From Thermanaerothrix daxensis (GTDB lineage: Bacteria; Chloroflexota; Anaerolineae; Anaerolineales; Anaerolineaceae), in the NCBI RefSeq assembly GCF_001306145.1, contig NZ_LGKO01000006.1, positions 217,236 to 281,235 on the forward strand: 64,000 nucleotides of DNA. Direction: 5' to 3'. A model generated the notes under the pieces. It was not told the DNA's origin, ran no database searches, and saw only the letters and a list, made by a program, of their open reading frames with translations. A program made the position numbers and the translations under genes. Shown here piece by piece: positions 1 to 8,220 of this stretch (its first letter is position 1; the number at the start of each line of letters is the position of its first letter).

Positions 1-357
1 CGCATCGCTTACAGCCTTGACCTGCGCCAGGGGGAGGTGCAGATCCATGGCTGGCAGCGCAGCGCGCCGTATGACCCAGCCGAGGTGCTCGCGCGCCTGG
101 CCGATTACGGCCTGCGTTGGGTCATCTTTACCGACGTACAGCGTGATGGTATGCTGACCGGTGCCAACCTGGATACCGCCGCGACGCTGGCACGCGATCC
201 GCGCCTGTGCGTCATCCTTGCTGGGGGAGTAACCCACCTTGAGGAGGTGCGCCAGGCCCGCGCGCGAGGGCTGGCAGGGGTGATTGTCGGGCGCGCGCTT
301 TACACCGGCGAACTCGATCTGGCTACCCTGCTGGCGGAGGCGTCCCATGCTGGCTAA
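1..357 (+). CDS. hisA: HisA, 3' end only (partial)
   Basis: This is the C-terminal 118 residues of phosphoribosylformimino-5-aminoimidazole carboxamide ribotide isomerase, the TIM-barrel Amadori isomerase of histidine synthesis. The reading frame is already open at base 1, so the start lies outside the window. Visible family signatures are the [15 protein letters not shown] stretch, the [14 protein letters not shown] strand carrying the second catalytic Asp, and the phosphate-binding segments [12 protein letters not shown] and [13 protein letters not shown]. Its stop overlaps the hisF start by 11 bases, so translational coupling with hisF is likely. It is followed by hisF, hisI and hisE, the usual distal part of a his operon. 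Confidence 0.95.
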   Translation, partial: RIAYSLDLRQGEVQIHGWQRSAPYDPAEVLARLADYGLRWVIFTDVQRDGMLTGANLDTAATLARDPRLCVILAGGVTHLEEVRQARARGLAGVIVGRALYTGELDLATLLAEASHAG

Positions 358-1129
358 GCGCATCATCCCCTGCCTGGATGTCAAAGGGGGGCGTGTGGTT
401 AAGGGGGTCAATTTCGTCAACCTGCGCGATGCGGGAGACCCGGTGGAACAAGCCGCACTTTACGATGCGCTGGGTGCCGACGAACTGGTCTTCCTGGATA
501 TTGAAGCCACCCCCGCCGGGCGCGCCACGGTCGTCAACCTGGTGGCGCAGGTGGCCGAGCAGGTCCGCATGCCCCTAACGGTGGGCGGCGGGGTGCGTTC
601 GCTGGAAGACATGCGCCGCCTGCTGCTGGCCGGGGCGGATAAGATCAGCCTGAATTCGGCGGCGGTGCGCCAGCCCCATCTGCTCAGCGAGGGCGCGGCG
701 CGCTTTGGCAGCCAGTGCATGGTGCTGGCAATTGACGCCCGCCGCGTGCCCGGCAGTACCCCCCCGCGCTGGGAGGTGATGATTGACGGTGGCCGCACCC
801 CCACCGGCCTGGATGCCCTGGAATGGGGGCGGCGTGGTGTGGAACTGGGGGCCGGGGAGATCCTGCTCACCAGCCTGGATCGCGATGGCACGCGCGCCGG
901 TTACGACCTGGAACTGACTGCCGCCTTCGCTGCGGCCTTGCCCGTGCCGATCATTGCCTCGGGCGGGGCGGGGTGCGAGGCGCACTTTGCCGAGGTGCTG
1001 ACCACCGGCGGGGCGGATGCGGCCCTGGCGGCGACGCTCTTCCACGATGGGCTGGTGCACATCCCGCACCTCAAGGCTTTTCTGGCCGCGCGCGGCATTC
1101 CCATCCGTCCCTTCCGGGAGGCCGTATGA
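347..1129 (+). CDS. hisF: Imidazole glycerol phosphate synthase cyclase subunit HisF
   Basis: A 260-residue TIM barrel that, with HisH, turns PRFAR and ammonia into imidazole glycerol phosphate and AICAR. The start [15 protein letters not shown] is exactly the family N-terminus and puts the two catalytic aspartates at D11 and D130 (AIDARR), the positions known from well-studied HisF proteins. The phosphate-binding segments VGGGVRS and IIASGGAG are intact. An upstream in-frame ATG at 284 lies inside hisA and is rejected. hisH is not in the window, so it must lie upstream of hisA or elsewhere. It overlaps hisA by 11 bases and hisI by 4 bases (ATGA). Confidence 0.97.
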   Translation: MLAKRIIPCLDVKGGRVVKGVNFVNLRDAGDPVEQAALYDALGADELVFLDIEATPAGRATVVNLVAQVAEQVRMPLTVGGGVRSLEDMRRLLLAGADKISLNSAAVRQPHLLSEGAARFGSQCMVLAIDARRVPGSTPPRWEVMIDGGRTPTGLDALEWGRRGVELGAGEILLTSLDRDGTRAGYDLELTAAFAAALPVPIIASGGAGCEAHFAEVLTTGGADAALAATLFHDGLVHIPHLKAFLAARGIPIRPFREAV

Positions 1130-1482
1130 ACAGCCTGCCCGCTCTGAACTACGACGCGCAGGGGCTGATCCCGGCCGTTGTGCAGGATGCGGCCAACGGC
1201 GAGGTGCTGATGCTGGGCTGGATGAACGCCGCGGCGCTGGCCCACACGCTGGAAAGTGGGCAGGTGCACTTCTGGTCGCGCCGGCGCCGCGCTCTCTGGC
1301 GTAAGGGGGAGACTTCGGGGCACACCCTGGAAGTGGTGGAGGTGCGCGTGGATTGCGATGCCGACGCCCTGCTCATCCGCGTCCGCCCGGCGGGCCCCAC
1401 CTGCCACACCGGCAACCGCACTTGCTTTTACCGTCGCCTGGAAGACCTGGCGGCCGATCCCTCCGTTGAGACAGGAGCCTGA
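1126..1482 (+). CDS. hisI: Phosphoribosyl-AMP cyclohydrolase HisI
   Basis: A 118-residue enzyme that opens the adenine ring of phosphoribosyl-AMP, the third step of histidine synthesis. It shows the zinc and magnesium site typical of the family: C77 with nearby acidic residues in DCDAD, then C93 and C100 in [11 protein letters not shown]. The early motif LMLGWMN is also typical. The ATG overlaps the hisF stop (ATGA). The protein ends before any HisE domain, so HisI and HisE are separate proteins here, unlike the bifunctional HisIE of enterobacteria. Confidence 0.96.
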   Translation: MNSLPALNYDAQGLIPAVVQDAANGEVLMLGWMNAAALAHTLESGQVHFWSRRRRALWRKGETSGHTLEVVEVRVDCDADALLIRVRPAGPTCHTGNRTCFYRRLEDLAADPSVETGA

Positions 1483-1484
1483 AC

Positions 1485-1793
1485 ATGAGCATGCTGGAAC
1501 GGCTGTATGAGATCATTTGCGAGCGCCGCGATGCTCCGCGCCCCGATTCTTACACCAGCCATCTGCTGGCCCGCGGCGAGGACCAGATTTTGAAAAAGGT
1601 TGGCGAAGAAGCCATTGAGGTGATTGTGGCGGCCAAGGGCCAGGGCGATCAGCGCCTGGTGGAGGAGGTAGCCGACCTGACCTACCACCTGCTGGTACTG
1701 CTGGCCCTGCATGGCCTGCGCCCGGCGGATGTGGAGGCCGAACTGATGCGCCGCCACCTGCAGCGGAGCGGCGGCACGGAAAACCCGGCTTGA
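1485..1793 (+). CDS. hisE: Phosphoribosyl-ATP pyrophosphatase HisE
   Basis: A 102-residue all-helical pyrophosphohydrolase of the MazG-like superfamily that converts phosphoribosyl-ATP to phosphoribosyl-AMP, the step before HisI. The key acidic motifs are LKKVGEEAIEV and EEVADLTYHLLVLL, which bind magnesium. The start is two bases after the hisI stop, with GGAG just upstream (gacaggagcctgaac). A second in-frame ATG lies two codons further on (1491). It is the last gene of the his cluster; the next gene is 109 bases away and unrelated. Confidence 0.95.
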   Translation: MSMLERLYEIICERRDAPRPDSYTSHLLARGEDQILKKVGEEAIEVIVAAKGQGDQRLVEEVADLTYHLLVLLALHGLRPADVEAELMRRHLQRSGGTENPA

Positions 1794-1902
1794 AACGTTT
1801 TAAAAAAGGGGTGGGAGTAAAATAAGGCACAGGGCACATGCCTGCCTGCGGTGGGGATGCCATCTGCCGATCCTCAATTTTGCTCCCGCTTGAGCCCATC
1901 TT

Positions 1903-4900
1903 ATGCCATCTGCGTCGGTCCGCTCTCATCTGGCTCGAACCTTGTTACGTCGTTTGGGTGAAGCAGCCTTAACCCTGCTGGTCATTGCCTACCTCACCAT
2001 CCTCGGCCTCCTGCTGGCCGAACGCGGGCGCAGTGGCCTGCCCGCGCAACCGCTCCAGACAGCCGGCGAGGCGCTGGTCAGCCTGGCCGATTACCTGCTT
2101 CATCACCCCGGTACTTACGTGTGGAAGCACCAGGAGTGGACGGCTGCTGCGCTGGTGCTGACCATCTTTGGGCGCAGTGCCGGCCTGCTCCTTTTCTCGT
2201 TGGGGCTGGCGGCCATCCTGGGCTTTGCCCTGGGGGTGGCCATGGCCGAACGGCGCAGCCTGGGGCGCACCCTCTTGCTCGTGCTCTCCATCCTGGGCAT
2301 CTCCACGCCCAGTTTCTTCCTGGGCATGCTGCTGTGGGTGTTCAACATCGCCCTGGCCCGCCGGTTGGGGACTCCGCCCCTGCCTCCTACCGGCTTTGGT
2401 TGGGATGCGCACATGCTCATGCCGGCGCTGGTGCTGGCCATGCGTCCGCTGGCTCAGATCGCTCAAGTCACCTGTGTGGCGCTTGCCGAAGTGGAGGGAC
2501 AGGATTTCATGCGCGTGGCCCAGGCCAAAGGCCTGCCCCGGCGGCTGATTCGCGCCCGCCATGCGCTGCGCAATATTTGGGTGACCTTCTTCACCACCAC
2601 GGCCACCTCCCTGCGTTACTCGCTGGCCACTCTGCCGGTTGTGGAATTCTTCTTCCTCTGGCCCGGCGTAGGCCTGACGCTGATCGAAGCCATTCAGGCG
2701 GGTGTGATCCCACTGGTGACCGATTTCATCCTGCTACTGGGGCTGCTCTTTCTGGGGGTCAATCTGATCGTTGAGGTGCTCTACCCCTGGTTGGATCCGC
2801 GCCTGCGTCAGAACGACCTTCACCAGGAAGAGGAGCGCCCCACCTGGGCACAGCGCTGGGCGCGGATGGTGGCGGCCTGGCGCGATCTGTGGCAGCGGGT
2901 GCACACGTGGCGCAAACCGCGCGAACGCATCGGGCTTGCGGCACTGCCTCGACGGACCGTGCCGGTGGTAATGGAGGCGCCTTCGGCGGCTACGCAGGGC
3001 GCTCGCCGGCGCTGGTGGGTGCGCCGCATTCTGGGCAACCCCGCGCTGGTGCTCGGCACGGGGCTTGTCCTGGGCTTGGTGGGGCTGATGGTGTTTGGCC
3101 CCCGCCTGACCCCGGCCAACCCGTATCAAATTCATGGGGTGATGATGATTGAGGGCAAGATCGGGGCACCTCCCTATCGGCCCTCTTCGGTTTTCCCCTG
3201 GGGCACCGACCACATTGGGCGGGATATTCAAGCCCTGGTGCTGTACGGGGCGCGAACTACCCTGACCCTGGCGTTCTGGGGCATGCTGGCGCGCATCTTG
3301 CTGGGCACACTGCTCGGCTTGCTGGCCGGGTGGTGGCAGGGCTCGTGGCTGGATCGTTTGATCTCCCGCGCGGTGGGGGTGTGGGCGGCTTTTCCGCTCA
3401 CGCTCTTTGCCATGATCGTCATCCAGGCCCTGGGCATCCAGCAGGGCGCCTGGGTGTTCATCGTGGCGATCTGCCTGGTGGGTTGGGGAGAGATTGCCCA
3501 AATGGTGCGCGGTCAGGTGCTCAGCCTGAAGCCTCAGCCTTTCGTGGAGGCGGCCCGGGTGATTGGCGCCAGCACGCGCCGCATCTTGCTCTACCACATT
3601 CTGCCGCAGTTGTTCCCCGCGCTGATCACCATGGCCGTGCTGGAGATGGGGGGTGTGCTCATGCTCCTGGCCGAACTGGGCTTCCTCAATATCTTCCTGG
3701 GCGGGGGGTACCAGCTCGCCATTGCCGAAACCGGGCGGATGATGCCGGTGATTGCGCGCTTTTCAGATATCCCCGAGTGGGCCGCCCTGCTTGCCAACAT
3801 CCGCGATTGGTGGCGCAGTTATCCCTGGATGGCCTGGTACCCGGGGGTGGCCTTTTTCCTCACCATCCTGGCTTTCAACCTGTGGGGCGAGGGACTGCGG
3901 CGCTTGCTGGCAGAGGTGCACCTGAACCTGATGCGCCTATTCAATCGGTATGTCCTGGCGGGGCTGCTTGTGATTGGGGTGGTCCTGAATTGGGCCACGG
4001 CCGGCACCACGCCGCTCAGCCAGTACAAGCGCGTGGCCGTGCAGTTTGATGCGCAGCGCGCCCTGACGCACATCCGGGCGCTTACCGACCCGGCCATGGG
4101 CGGGCGCGAAACCGGTACGCCGGGCGCTGAGTTTGCGGCCCGCTACATTGCCGATCAAATGAAAGCCATTGGCCTCCTGCCGGCAGGTGATAACAACACC
4201 TACATCCAGACCCTGGTGAACCCGCGCTACCATCTTACCCAGCCCCCCCGCCTGGAACTTCTGGATGCGCAAGGGCATTCCCTGCTGTCTTTCGTTTACC
4301 GTCAGGATTTTGCCGAACGGCTGGTGCCGCATGCCTGTGCGGGGGTGGCTCAGGGGCGCGTTATTGGGGTGACCACCGGGCCGTTACTGGAAGAGTCCCC
4401 CACGGATCCCTATGGGCTGAACCGGCGCAACCTGCGTGAGTACATCCTCCTGATGCGCGAGGAGGATTTTGAGCGCCTGCCCCCGCAGATTGCCGCGGGC
4501 ATCCTGGTCATCAGTGAGGATGCGCATAACTTGCAGCGGCGCTTCCTCTACCCCCAGGCCATGCGCGGCCTGTGTCGCCAGCCCATCATGTGGATCAGTC
4601 CCCAGGCGGCTGAGGTCCTGCTGGCCACGGCGGGGAGCACCCTGGCCGATTTTTACGCCTCCGCCGCCGAACTGCGGGCGGGTGAGGTGGCGCTCACCCC
4701 ACCGGGGGCGGTGGTGCAGATGCAGGTCCTGCCTACCTTGGATTCGGGGGTGGATGAAAACTACTACAATGTGATCGGTTATCTGCCCGGCAGTGGCTCG
4801 GAGGTTCAGGTGCCGGGAGGGCTTAACCTGGATCACTACGTGATCATGGTGAGTGCCTACTATGATGGGTTGGGGGTGGGCCCGGATGGCACGCTTTACC

Positions 4901-5430
4901 CCGGCGCCAATGACAATGCCAGTGGCGTGGCCGCGCTCCTGGAATTGGCGCGCCTCTTGAAAGAAAGCCCCTACCCACCCAAGCGCGCGGTGGTTTTTGT
5001 GGCCTGGGCAGGGGGCGAACGCGGTGAGGGCTTGAGCGTGGTCAACGTCATGAATGCAAAAACCGGCTTCAGTTCGCTCACGGTGGAGGCCGTGTTGGAA
5101 CTCAGTGGGGTGGCTGCAGGCACGGGGAAGCACATGCTCCTGGGGGAGGGAAGCAGTTACCGGCTGGTGCGGCTTTTCCAGCGCGCGGCCAGCCGCCTGG
5201 GGGTGGGCCTCACCACCCGTGGGCGCGGTCCGCATGCCGATCTGCCCGTTCAGGCCGGCTTTGGAGGGCGCTCGGCGCTGACCGCCTACATCAGTTGGGA
5301 TGGCGCCGATCAATGGGCGCATACCCCTCAGGATGATCTGAATTCCATTGACCCGGAGCGTTTGCGCAAGGTGGGTCAGACCACGGCGCTGAGCCTGCTC
5401 ATGCTCAGCCGTGAAATGAGCGGGTGGTAG
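1903..5430 (+). CDS. Fused DppB-like permease, DppC-like permease and M28 peptidase-like domain
   Basis: A 1175-residue membrane protein with three parts. Residues 1-305 resemble the DppB/OppB permease: one N-terminal helix, then five more and an EAA loop at about 200-224 (GQDFMRVAQAKGLPRRLIRA). Residues about 365-690 resemble DppC/OppC, with the GTDHIGRDI segment and a second EAA loop (FVEAARVIGASTRRILLY). After a further helix near 690-710 comes an extracytoplasmic M28-like region to the C-terminus. Its metal site is altered: the usual AHYD is AYYD (Y986 for His), Asp of GANDN is kept (D1004), the EE pair is GE (G1038, E1039), the later Asp is E1066, and the last His (H1140, WAHTPQDD) is kept. 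No ABC ATPase or binding protein lies beside it. The start has no clear ribosome site. Function is inferred as peptide or solute import with a substrate-handling domain; hydrolysis is doubtful. Confidence 0.85.
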   Translation: MPSASVRSHLARTLLRRLGEAALTLLVIAYLTILGLLLAERGRSGLPAQPLQTAGEALVSLADYLLHHPGTYVWKHQEWTAAALVLTIFGRSAGLLLFSLGLAAILGFALGVAMAERRSLGRTLLLVLSILGISTPSFFLGMLLWVFNIALARRLGTPPLPPTGFGWDAHMLMPALVLAMRPLAQIAQVTCVALAEVEGQDFMRVAQAKGLPRRLIRARHALRNIWVTFFTTTATSLRYSLATLPVVEFFFLWPGVGLTLIEAIQAGVIPLVTDFILLLGLLFLGVNLIVEVLYPWLDPRLRQNDLHQEEERPTWAQRWARMVAAWRDLWQRVHTWRKPRERIGLAALPRRTVPVVMEAPSAATQGARRRWWVRRILGNPALVLGTGLVLGLVGLMVFGPRLTPANPYQIHGVMMIEGKIGAPPYRPSSVFPWGTDHIGRDIQALVLYGARTTLTLAFWGMLARILLGTLLGLLAGWWQGSWLDRLISRAVGVWAAFPLTLFAMIVIQALGIQQGAWVFIVAICLVGWGEIAQMVRGQVLSLKPQPFVEAARVIGASTRRILLYHILPQLFPALITMAVLEMGGVLMLLAELGFLNIFLGGGYQLAIAETGRMMPVIARFSDIPEWAALLANIRDWWRSYPWMAWYPGVAFFLTILAFNLWGEGLRRLLAEVHLNLMRLFNRYVLAGLLVIGVVLNWATAGTTPLSQYKRVAVQFDAQRALTHIRALTDPAMGGRETGTPGAEFAARYIADQMKAIGLLPAGDNNTYIQTLVNPRYHLTQPPRLELLDAQGHSLLSFVYRQDFAERLVPHACAGVAQGRVIGVTTGPLLEESPTDPYGLNRRNLREYILLMREEDFERLPPQIAAGILVISEDAHNLQRRFLYPQAMRGLCRQPIMWISPQAAEVLLATAGSTLADFYASAAELRAGEVALTPPGAVVQMQVLPTLDSGVDENYYNVIGYLPGSGSEVQVPGGLNLDHYVIMVSAYYDGLGVGPDGTLYPGANDNASGVAALLELARLLKESPYPPKRAVVFVAWAGGERGEGLSVVNVMNAKTGFSSLTVEAVLELSGVAAGTGKHMLLGEGSSYRLVRLFQRAASRLGVGLTTRGRGPHADLPVQAGFGGRSALTAYISWDGADQWAHTPQDDLNSIDPERLRKVGQTTALSLLMLSREMSGW

Positions 5431-5477
5431 AAAAAAGGGCGCCGCGGGGCAACCCGCCGCGCAAGGGAGTGGGGGCT

Positions 5478-6050
5478 CTAAGAGTGGATGTGTCCGGAGA
5501 GCCCCACCCCGGTGCACAGGCGCTCGGCCAGGGCCAGGTACTTCTCGTGAATGCCCTCCCCGGTCTCTTCGTGTTCCAAGCGTTCAAAGCGTTCGACCAG
5601 TCGCGCCTGGGTTTCCATGGGCAGAATGTCCTCGGCCAGCGGGAAGAGGATGTGGTTTTCTTTCTCGATGTGCTGGCGCAGTAGCGCGGTGTATTTCAGG
5701 GCGTGGCGCACGACCTCGGCGCGAGCGGCAGGGTCACCCTTGGCCCAGCGTTCGGCGGCGGCAACCATGGCGCGAATGGCGCGCCGTCCCTGCTCGTGTT
5801 CGGCCAGCATCACCCCGATAGGGCCCCCCTCCACGGCCATGCCGTAGGCGACCATGGCGGGGAACAGCACGTCTTCTTCCTTCTTGTGGTGGCAGCCATC
5901 GGCGAAGCCGCGCACGAACTGAGCCGTTTCCAGGAAGAAGGTGGGCGGAAGATCCTGGCCCGCCTGCAATTTTTGGACGGCGCTTTCCAGCGCTGCGATG
6001 ACGCGTTCGATGACCTCATGTTCTTCTTTAAGGATGTGAGTGGCTTCCAT
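5478..6050 (-). CDS. Hemerythrin-like HHE domain protein
   Basis: A 190-residue helical protein with the hemerythrin pattern of spaced His and Glu: ILKEEHEVIERV at the N-terminus, DGCHHKKEEDVLFP, LAEHEQGR, and RQHIEKENHILFP. These can bind a non-haem di-iron centre, used in this family for oxygen or nitric oxide sensing or iron-sulfur repair. I chose the ATG at 6050 (MEATHILKEEHEV), preceded by GGAG, over an upstream TTG at 6071 that overlaps a duplicated sequence. It sits next to a DUF1858 gene and a Crp/Fnr gene, which fits a nitrosative-stress or anaerobic role, by inference. Confidence 0.88.
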   Translation of the reverse strand: MEATHILKEEHEVIERVIAALESAVQKLQAGQDLPPTFFLETAQFVRGFADGCHHKKEEDVLFPAMVAYGMAVEGGPIGVMLAEHEQGRRAIRAMVAAAERWAKGDPAARAEVVRHALKYTALLRQHIEKENHILFPLAEDILPMETQARLVERFERLEHEETGEGIHEKYLALAERLCTGVGLSGHIHS

Positions 6051-6063
6051 GGGCAATGCTCCG

Positions 6064-6101
6064 GGTTTCAATTTCCTGAATCATGGCATCGAGATCTAAG
6101 G
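6064..6101. repeat. 38-base direct repeat, copy 1
   Basis: This segment is identical to 6137-6174, which lies 73 bases further on. It covers the end of the DUF1858 gene and the start region of the hemerythrin-like gene. The second copy is the one inside the conserved domain. Confidence 0.95.
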
Positions 6102-6328
6102 GGTGGACTTGCGGACGCCTCGAGCGTGTTCGGCGCGGTTTCAATTTCCTGAATCATGGCATCGAGATCTAAGGCGTAGTAGCGACTGACATCTTCCAGG
6201 GTGCAGAAGCGCACCAGGGAGCACCCCACGCACTCGGTGCGCCACTCCAGGAAGAGCAACACGATCTCCCGCCCGAGGGCCAGGGCTTCGGCAACCAGGG
6301 TGTACGGAGTGATGCGGGGGCGTTCCAT
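6068..6328 (-). CDS. DUF1858 redox-disulfide protein with an out-of-frame tail
   Basis: An 86-residue protein whose first 63 or so residues match DUF1858, the small domain often associated with hybrid cluster protein; the signature here is the paired-cysteine segment TECVGCSLVRFCTLEDVS followed by LDLDAMIQEIE. A good ribosome site (gggaggag) precedes the ATG. The last 23 or so residues are not family-like: a 38-base segment encoding LDLDAMIQEI occurs again 73 bases downstream, and because 73 is not a multiple of three the second copy is read in another frame (LRSRCHDSGN). The tail therefore looks like the product of a recent duplication. The gene lies 17 bases upstream of the hemerythrin-like gene. 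Confidence 0.82.
   Translation of the reverse strand: MERPRITPYTLVAEALALGREIVLLFLEWRTECVGCSLVRFCTLEDVSRYYALDLDAMIQEIETAPNTLEASASPPLRSRCHDSGN
6137..6174. repeat. 38-base direct repeat, copy 2
   Basis: Exact match to 6064-6101. On the minus strand this copy encodes the conserved LDLDAMIQEI end of the DUF1858 domain, so it is probably the parental copy and the other is the duplicate. Confidence 0.95.
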
Positions 6329-6348
6329 GGGGGCTCCTCCCTTTATTA

Positions 6349-6504
6349 CTAGTGACCACTGCCGGGCACGAGTGTGGTCGCGAAGATCTCCGGGTTGGGT
6401 TCGCCCTCGACGATCAGGTAGCCGGCCAGGCCACGCTGGAGGCGTGAGAGGGCATGATCCACCGGGATGTCACAACCGGGCACCTCGATGTTGAATTCCA
6501 CCAT
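6349..6504 (-). CDS. Small ORF, 51 residues, unknown
   Basis: A short open frame beginning MVEFNIEVPGCDIPVDHAL and ending just before the DUF1858 gene (20 bases between stop and the next ATG). It reads LQRGLAGYLIVEGEPNPEIF in its middle, which looks protein-like, with one Cys. In-frame sequence continues upstream without a start to a TAA, so a longer non-ATG version is possible. There is no strong ribosome site. I do not recognise a family. Position and spacing suggest it is the first gene of the DUF1858-hemerythrin unit. Confidence 0.4.
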   Translation of the reverse strand: MVEFNIEVPGCDIPVDHALSRLQRGLAGYLIVEGEPNPEIFATTLVPGSGH

Positions 6505-6565
6505 CTCTGCCGACTTGGCCTCATGGGCGATTTAATTCAGAGGATTCTTTCAGCCCTGATATTAA

Positions 6566-6617
6566 GTGAAAAAGCCCGCCGGCTCTTTGCGCTGGGGCAA
6601 ACTCTGGGCGGGTAGTA
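6566..6617. terminator. GC-rich hairpin downstream of the Crp/Fnr gene
   Basis: The segment contains CCCGCC and GGCGGG arms around a loop of roughly 35 bases, lying between the Crp/Fnr stop and the 51-residue ORF on the minus strand. It may act as a terminator or a leader structure. There is no clean T-run, so this is a weak call. Confidence 0.3.
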
Positions 6618-6656
6618 TTCCGGTGGGCGGTGGGTCGCCGGGTGGCCGGTGAGGGG

Positions 6657-7370
6657 TCAGGGAGCGGGGGGCAGACTGCCCGCGGCCAATTGCGCCAGGG
6701 CGTGGGGGTGGAGGATCACCAGGCGTTCGCGCCCGGTCAGGATCAGGCCGCGCTTTTCCCAGCCACTCAGCACGCGGCTGACGGTGTAGAGGGTGGTCCC
6801 GGCGATCTCGGCCAGGTCCTGGCGCGAGAAGGTAAGTTCAATCCCCTCGGGAATGCGCCGCCCCAGTTGGCCGGCCAGGCGCACCACCACCCGTGCGATG
6901 CGCTGCTCCACCTGCTCGGTGACCATCTCGCGGTAACGTTCCTGCATCTCGCGCAGGTAGTCGGTGGTCATGTGGGTCAGGTCCAGCAGGAGCGCCGGGT
7001 TGTTCTGCAGGAGGCGGCGGAAATCGGAACTGGCGATGCCCCAGGCCAGGCTGTCTTGTAAGGCCTGGGCGCTGGCGGGGTAGGTGGCCGTGGGGTTCAC
7101 CGCGCCGATGGCACCGAATAGCCGGTAGGGGCCGATGGTGCGCAGGGTGACCTGCTGACCCGCGGGGGTGACCTGGATCATTTTCACCCGACCTGCGAGC
7201 AGGATGTAAGCGCGCTCGGCCGGGTCATCCTGAAAAAAGAAGAAGCCGTCTTCTTCCACCGCGCGCGGCAGGCCCAGGCGAACCAGCGTGCGCACCTCCT
7301 CGGGGGAAGCATGGCGGAGCGCCTCCACCCGCTGAAGCATGGTTTCGATCTCGGTGGGGGTGTAGGTCAC
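6657..7370 (-). CDS. Crp/Fnr family transcription regulator
   Basis: A 237-residue regulator with an N-terminal cyclic-nucleotide-binding fold (EDGFFFFQDDPAERAYILLAGRVKM) , a long dimer helix near residues 130-165, and a C-terminal winged helix (FSRQDLAEIAGTTLYTVSR). There is no cysteine, so it cannot carry the Fnr iron-sulfur cluster; a DNR-like haem or ligand-binding mode is more likely. The start is GTG at 7370 with an internal ATG at 7340 as an alternative. Next to it are NnrS-like, hemerythrin-like and DUF1858 genes, so it probably controls a nitric-oxide or low-oxygen response. A candidate target palindrome lies at 9315-9328. Confidence 0.9.
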   Translation of the reverse strand: MTYTPTEIETMLQRVEALRHASPEEVRTLVRLGLPRAVEEDGFFFFQDDPAERAYILLAGRVKMIQVTPAGQQVTLRTIGPYRLFGAIGAVNPTATYPASAQALQDSLAWGIASSDFRRLLQNNPALLLDLTHMTTDYLREMQERYREMVTEQVEQRIARVVVRLAGQLGRRIPEGIELTFSRQDLAEIAGTTLYTVSRVLSGWEKRGLILTGRERLVILHPHALAQLAAGSLPPAP

Positions 7371-7407
7371 ACTCCAAATATACCCTAAAATGCCGTTTTG
7401 GCCCAGA

Positions 7408-7812
7408 TCAGGTGTGCAGGGCGCGGATGCGCGGCCAAACTCCCCACCCGAATATCAGCACGCCCAGTGCTTCCAGCAGGCGCCCCACGCCGCCACTGCC
7501 GGGCCAGGGCAGGAACGCTGCTGCTAGGATCAGCCCCAGGCCCAGGTTGAGCAGCCCCAGCGCCAATGCGACCAGCACCTCGTTGCCACGCGGGGCCGGC
7601 CCGGGCAGGCGCGGCAGAATCCAGAAGGCGATCCCCAGCGCAAATTGGGTCATCCAGCCGACCAGCATCCATTCCACGTGCGCTGGCAGAGTGGCCCAGG
7701 TCCACGGCAAGATGCCCAGCCCCTTCTGGACCAGGATCAGCGCCCCCGAGGTGATCCCCAGAGCAAGGTTGATCAGCGCCAGGCGCACCGCAATGCGGGA
7801 AAGCAGGGGCAT
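7408..7812 (-). CDS. Small four-helix membrane protein, HCO subunit I/NnrS-like
   Basis: A 134-residue hydrophobic protein with about four membrane helices. The segment AHVEWMLVGWMTQFALGIAF, followed by WILPR, resembles the H-x-x-x-x-x-GWxTQ-x-x-x-G-x-x-x-W-x-LPR pattern seen in small proteins related to cbb3/NorB subunit I and NnrS, where the His is a possible haem or metal ligand. It is similar in length and layout to its upstream neighbour (7816-8220) and the two probably arose by duplication. The gap between them is three bases, so they are co-transcribed. Exact role unknown. Confidence 0.72.
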   Translation of the reverse strand: MPLLSRIAVRLALINLALGITSGALILVQKGLGILPWTWATLPAHVEWMLVGWMTQFALGIAFWILPRLPGPAPRGNEVLVALALGLLNLGLGLILAAAFLPWPGSGGVGRLLEALGVLIFGWGVWPRIRALHT

Positions 7813-7815
7813 GGC

Positions 7816-8220
7816 TTACCGTCCTTTGACCCGCACCCAGGCCTGAGCGGCGAAAACCACCCCGGCCAACCACTGCAGCCCCGCGGCGGCGGCCAGCGCT
7901 ACCCCGCGCCAGGGGGCCAGGGCCTCCATCGGTAGGGGCTCAAAAATGGCCCGCAGTCCCAATCCCAAGTTCAGGCTGATGTAAACCAGCCAGTTGAGGC
8001 CCTCATAGCCACGCGGACGTTCCAGGCTGAATTTGGGCAGCATCCAGATGGCAATGCCGAAGATCAACTGGGTGAGCCAGCCCACGGTGAGCAGATGGAG
8101 ATAGACGGGAAAAAGCCCGCCCACAGGTCGGCCCGGGAGGAGCAGGTAAACCCCCAGGGCCAGGCCGGCTCCCAGAAATACGAAGGAGGTTTTAACGAAC
8201 CAGCGGGTGATGGTGGGCAT
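7816..8220 (-). CDS. Small four-helix membrane protein, paralogue of the next gene
   Basis: A 134-residue membrane protein with the segment LHLLTVGWLTQLIFGIAIWM ending in LPKF, the same motif as the gene at 7408-7812. I chose the ATG at 8220 (MPTITRWFVKTS), which overlaps the NnrS-like stop as ATGA, over an upstream start that would run into that gene. About four helices. Possibly a haem-binding or copper/NO-related protein by its neighbours; not proven by sequence. Confidence 0.72.
   Translation of the reverse strand: MPTITRWFVKTSFVFLGAGLALGVYLLLPGRPVGGLFPVYLHLLTVGWLTQLIFGIAIWMLPKFSLERPRGYEGLNWLVYISLNLGLGLRAIFEPLPMEALAPWRGVALAAAAGLQWLAGVVFAAQAWVRVKGR

Noticed and set aside
5431..5477. GC-rich possible hairpin between the permease fusion and the hemerythrin-like gene
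   Set aside because: The arms have mismatches and there is no T-run; too weak to call a terminator.
4384..5517. A 377-residue minus-strand frame
   Set aside because: Antisense to the M28-like part of the permease fusion; no family resemblance.
6051..6071. TTG start for the hemerythrin-like protein, giving seven more residues
   Set aside because: The added part comes from the duplicated sequence, and ATG at 6050 has a better ribosome site and fits the family N-terminus.
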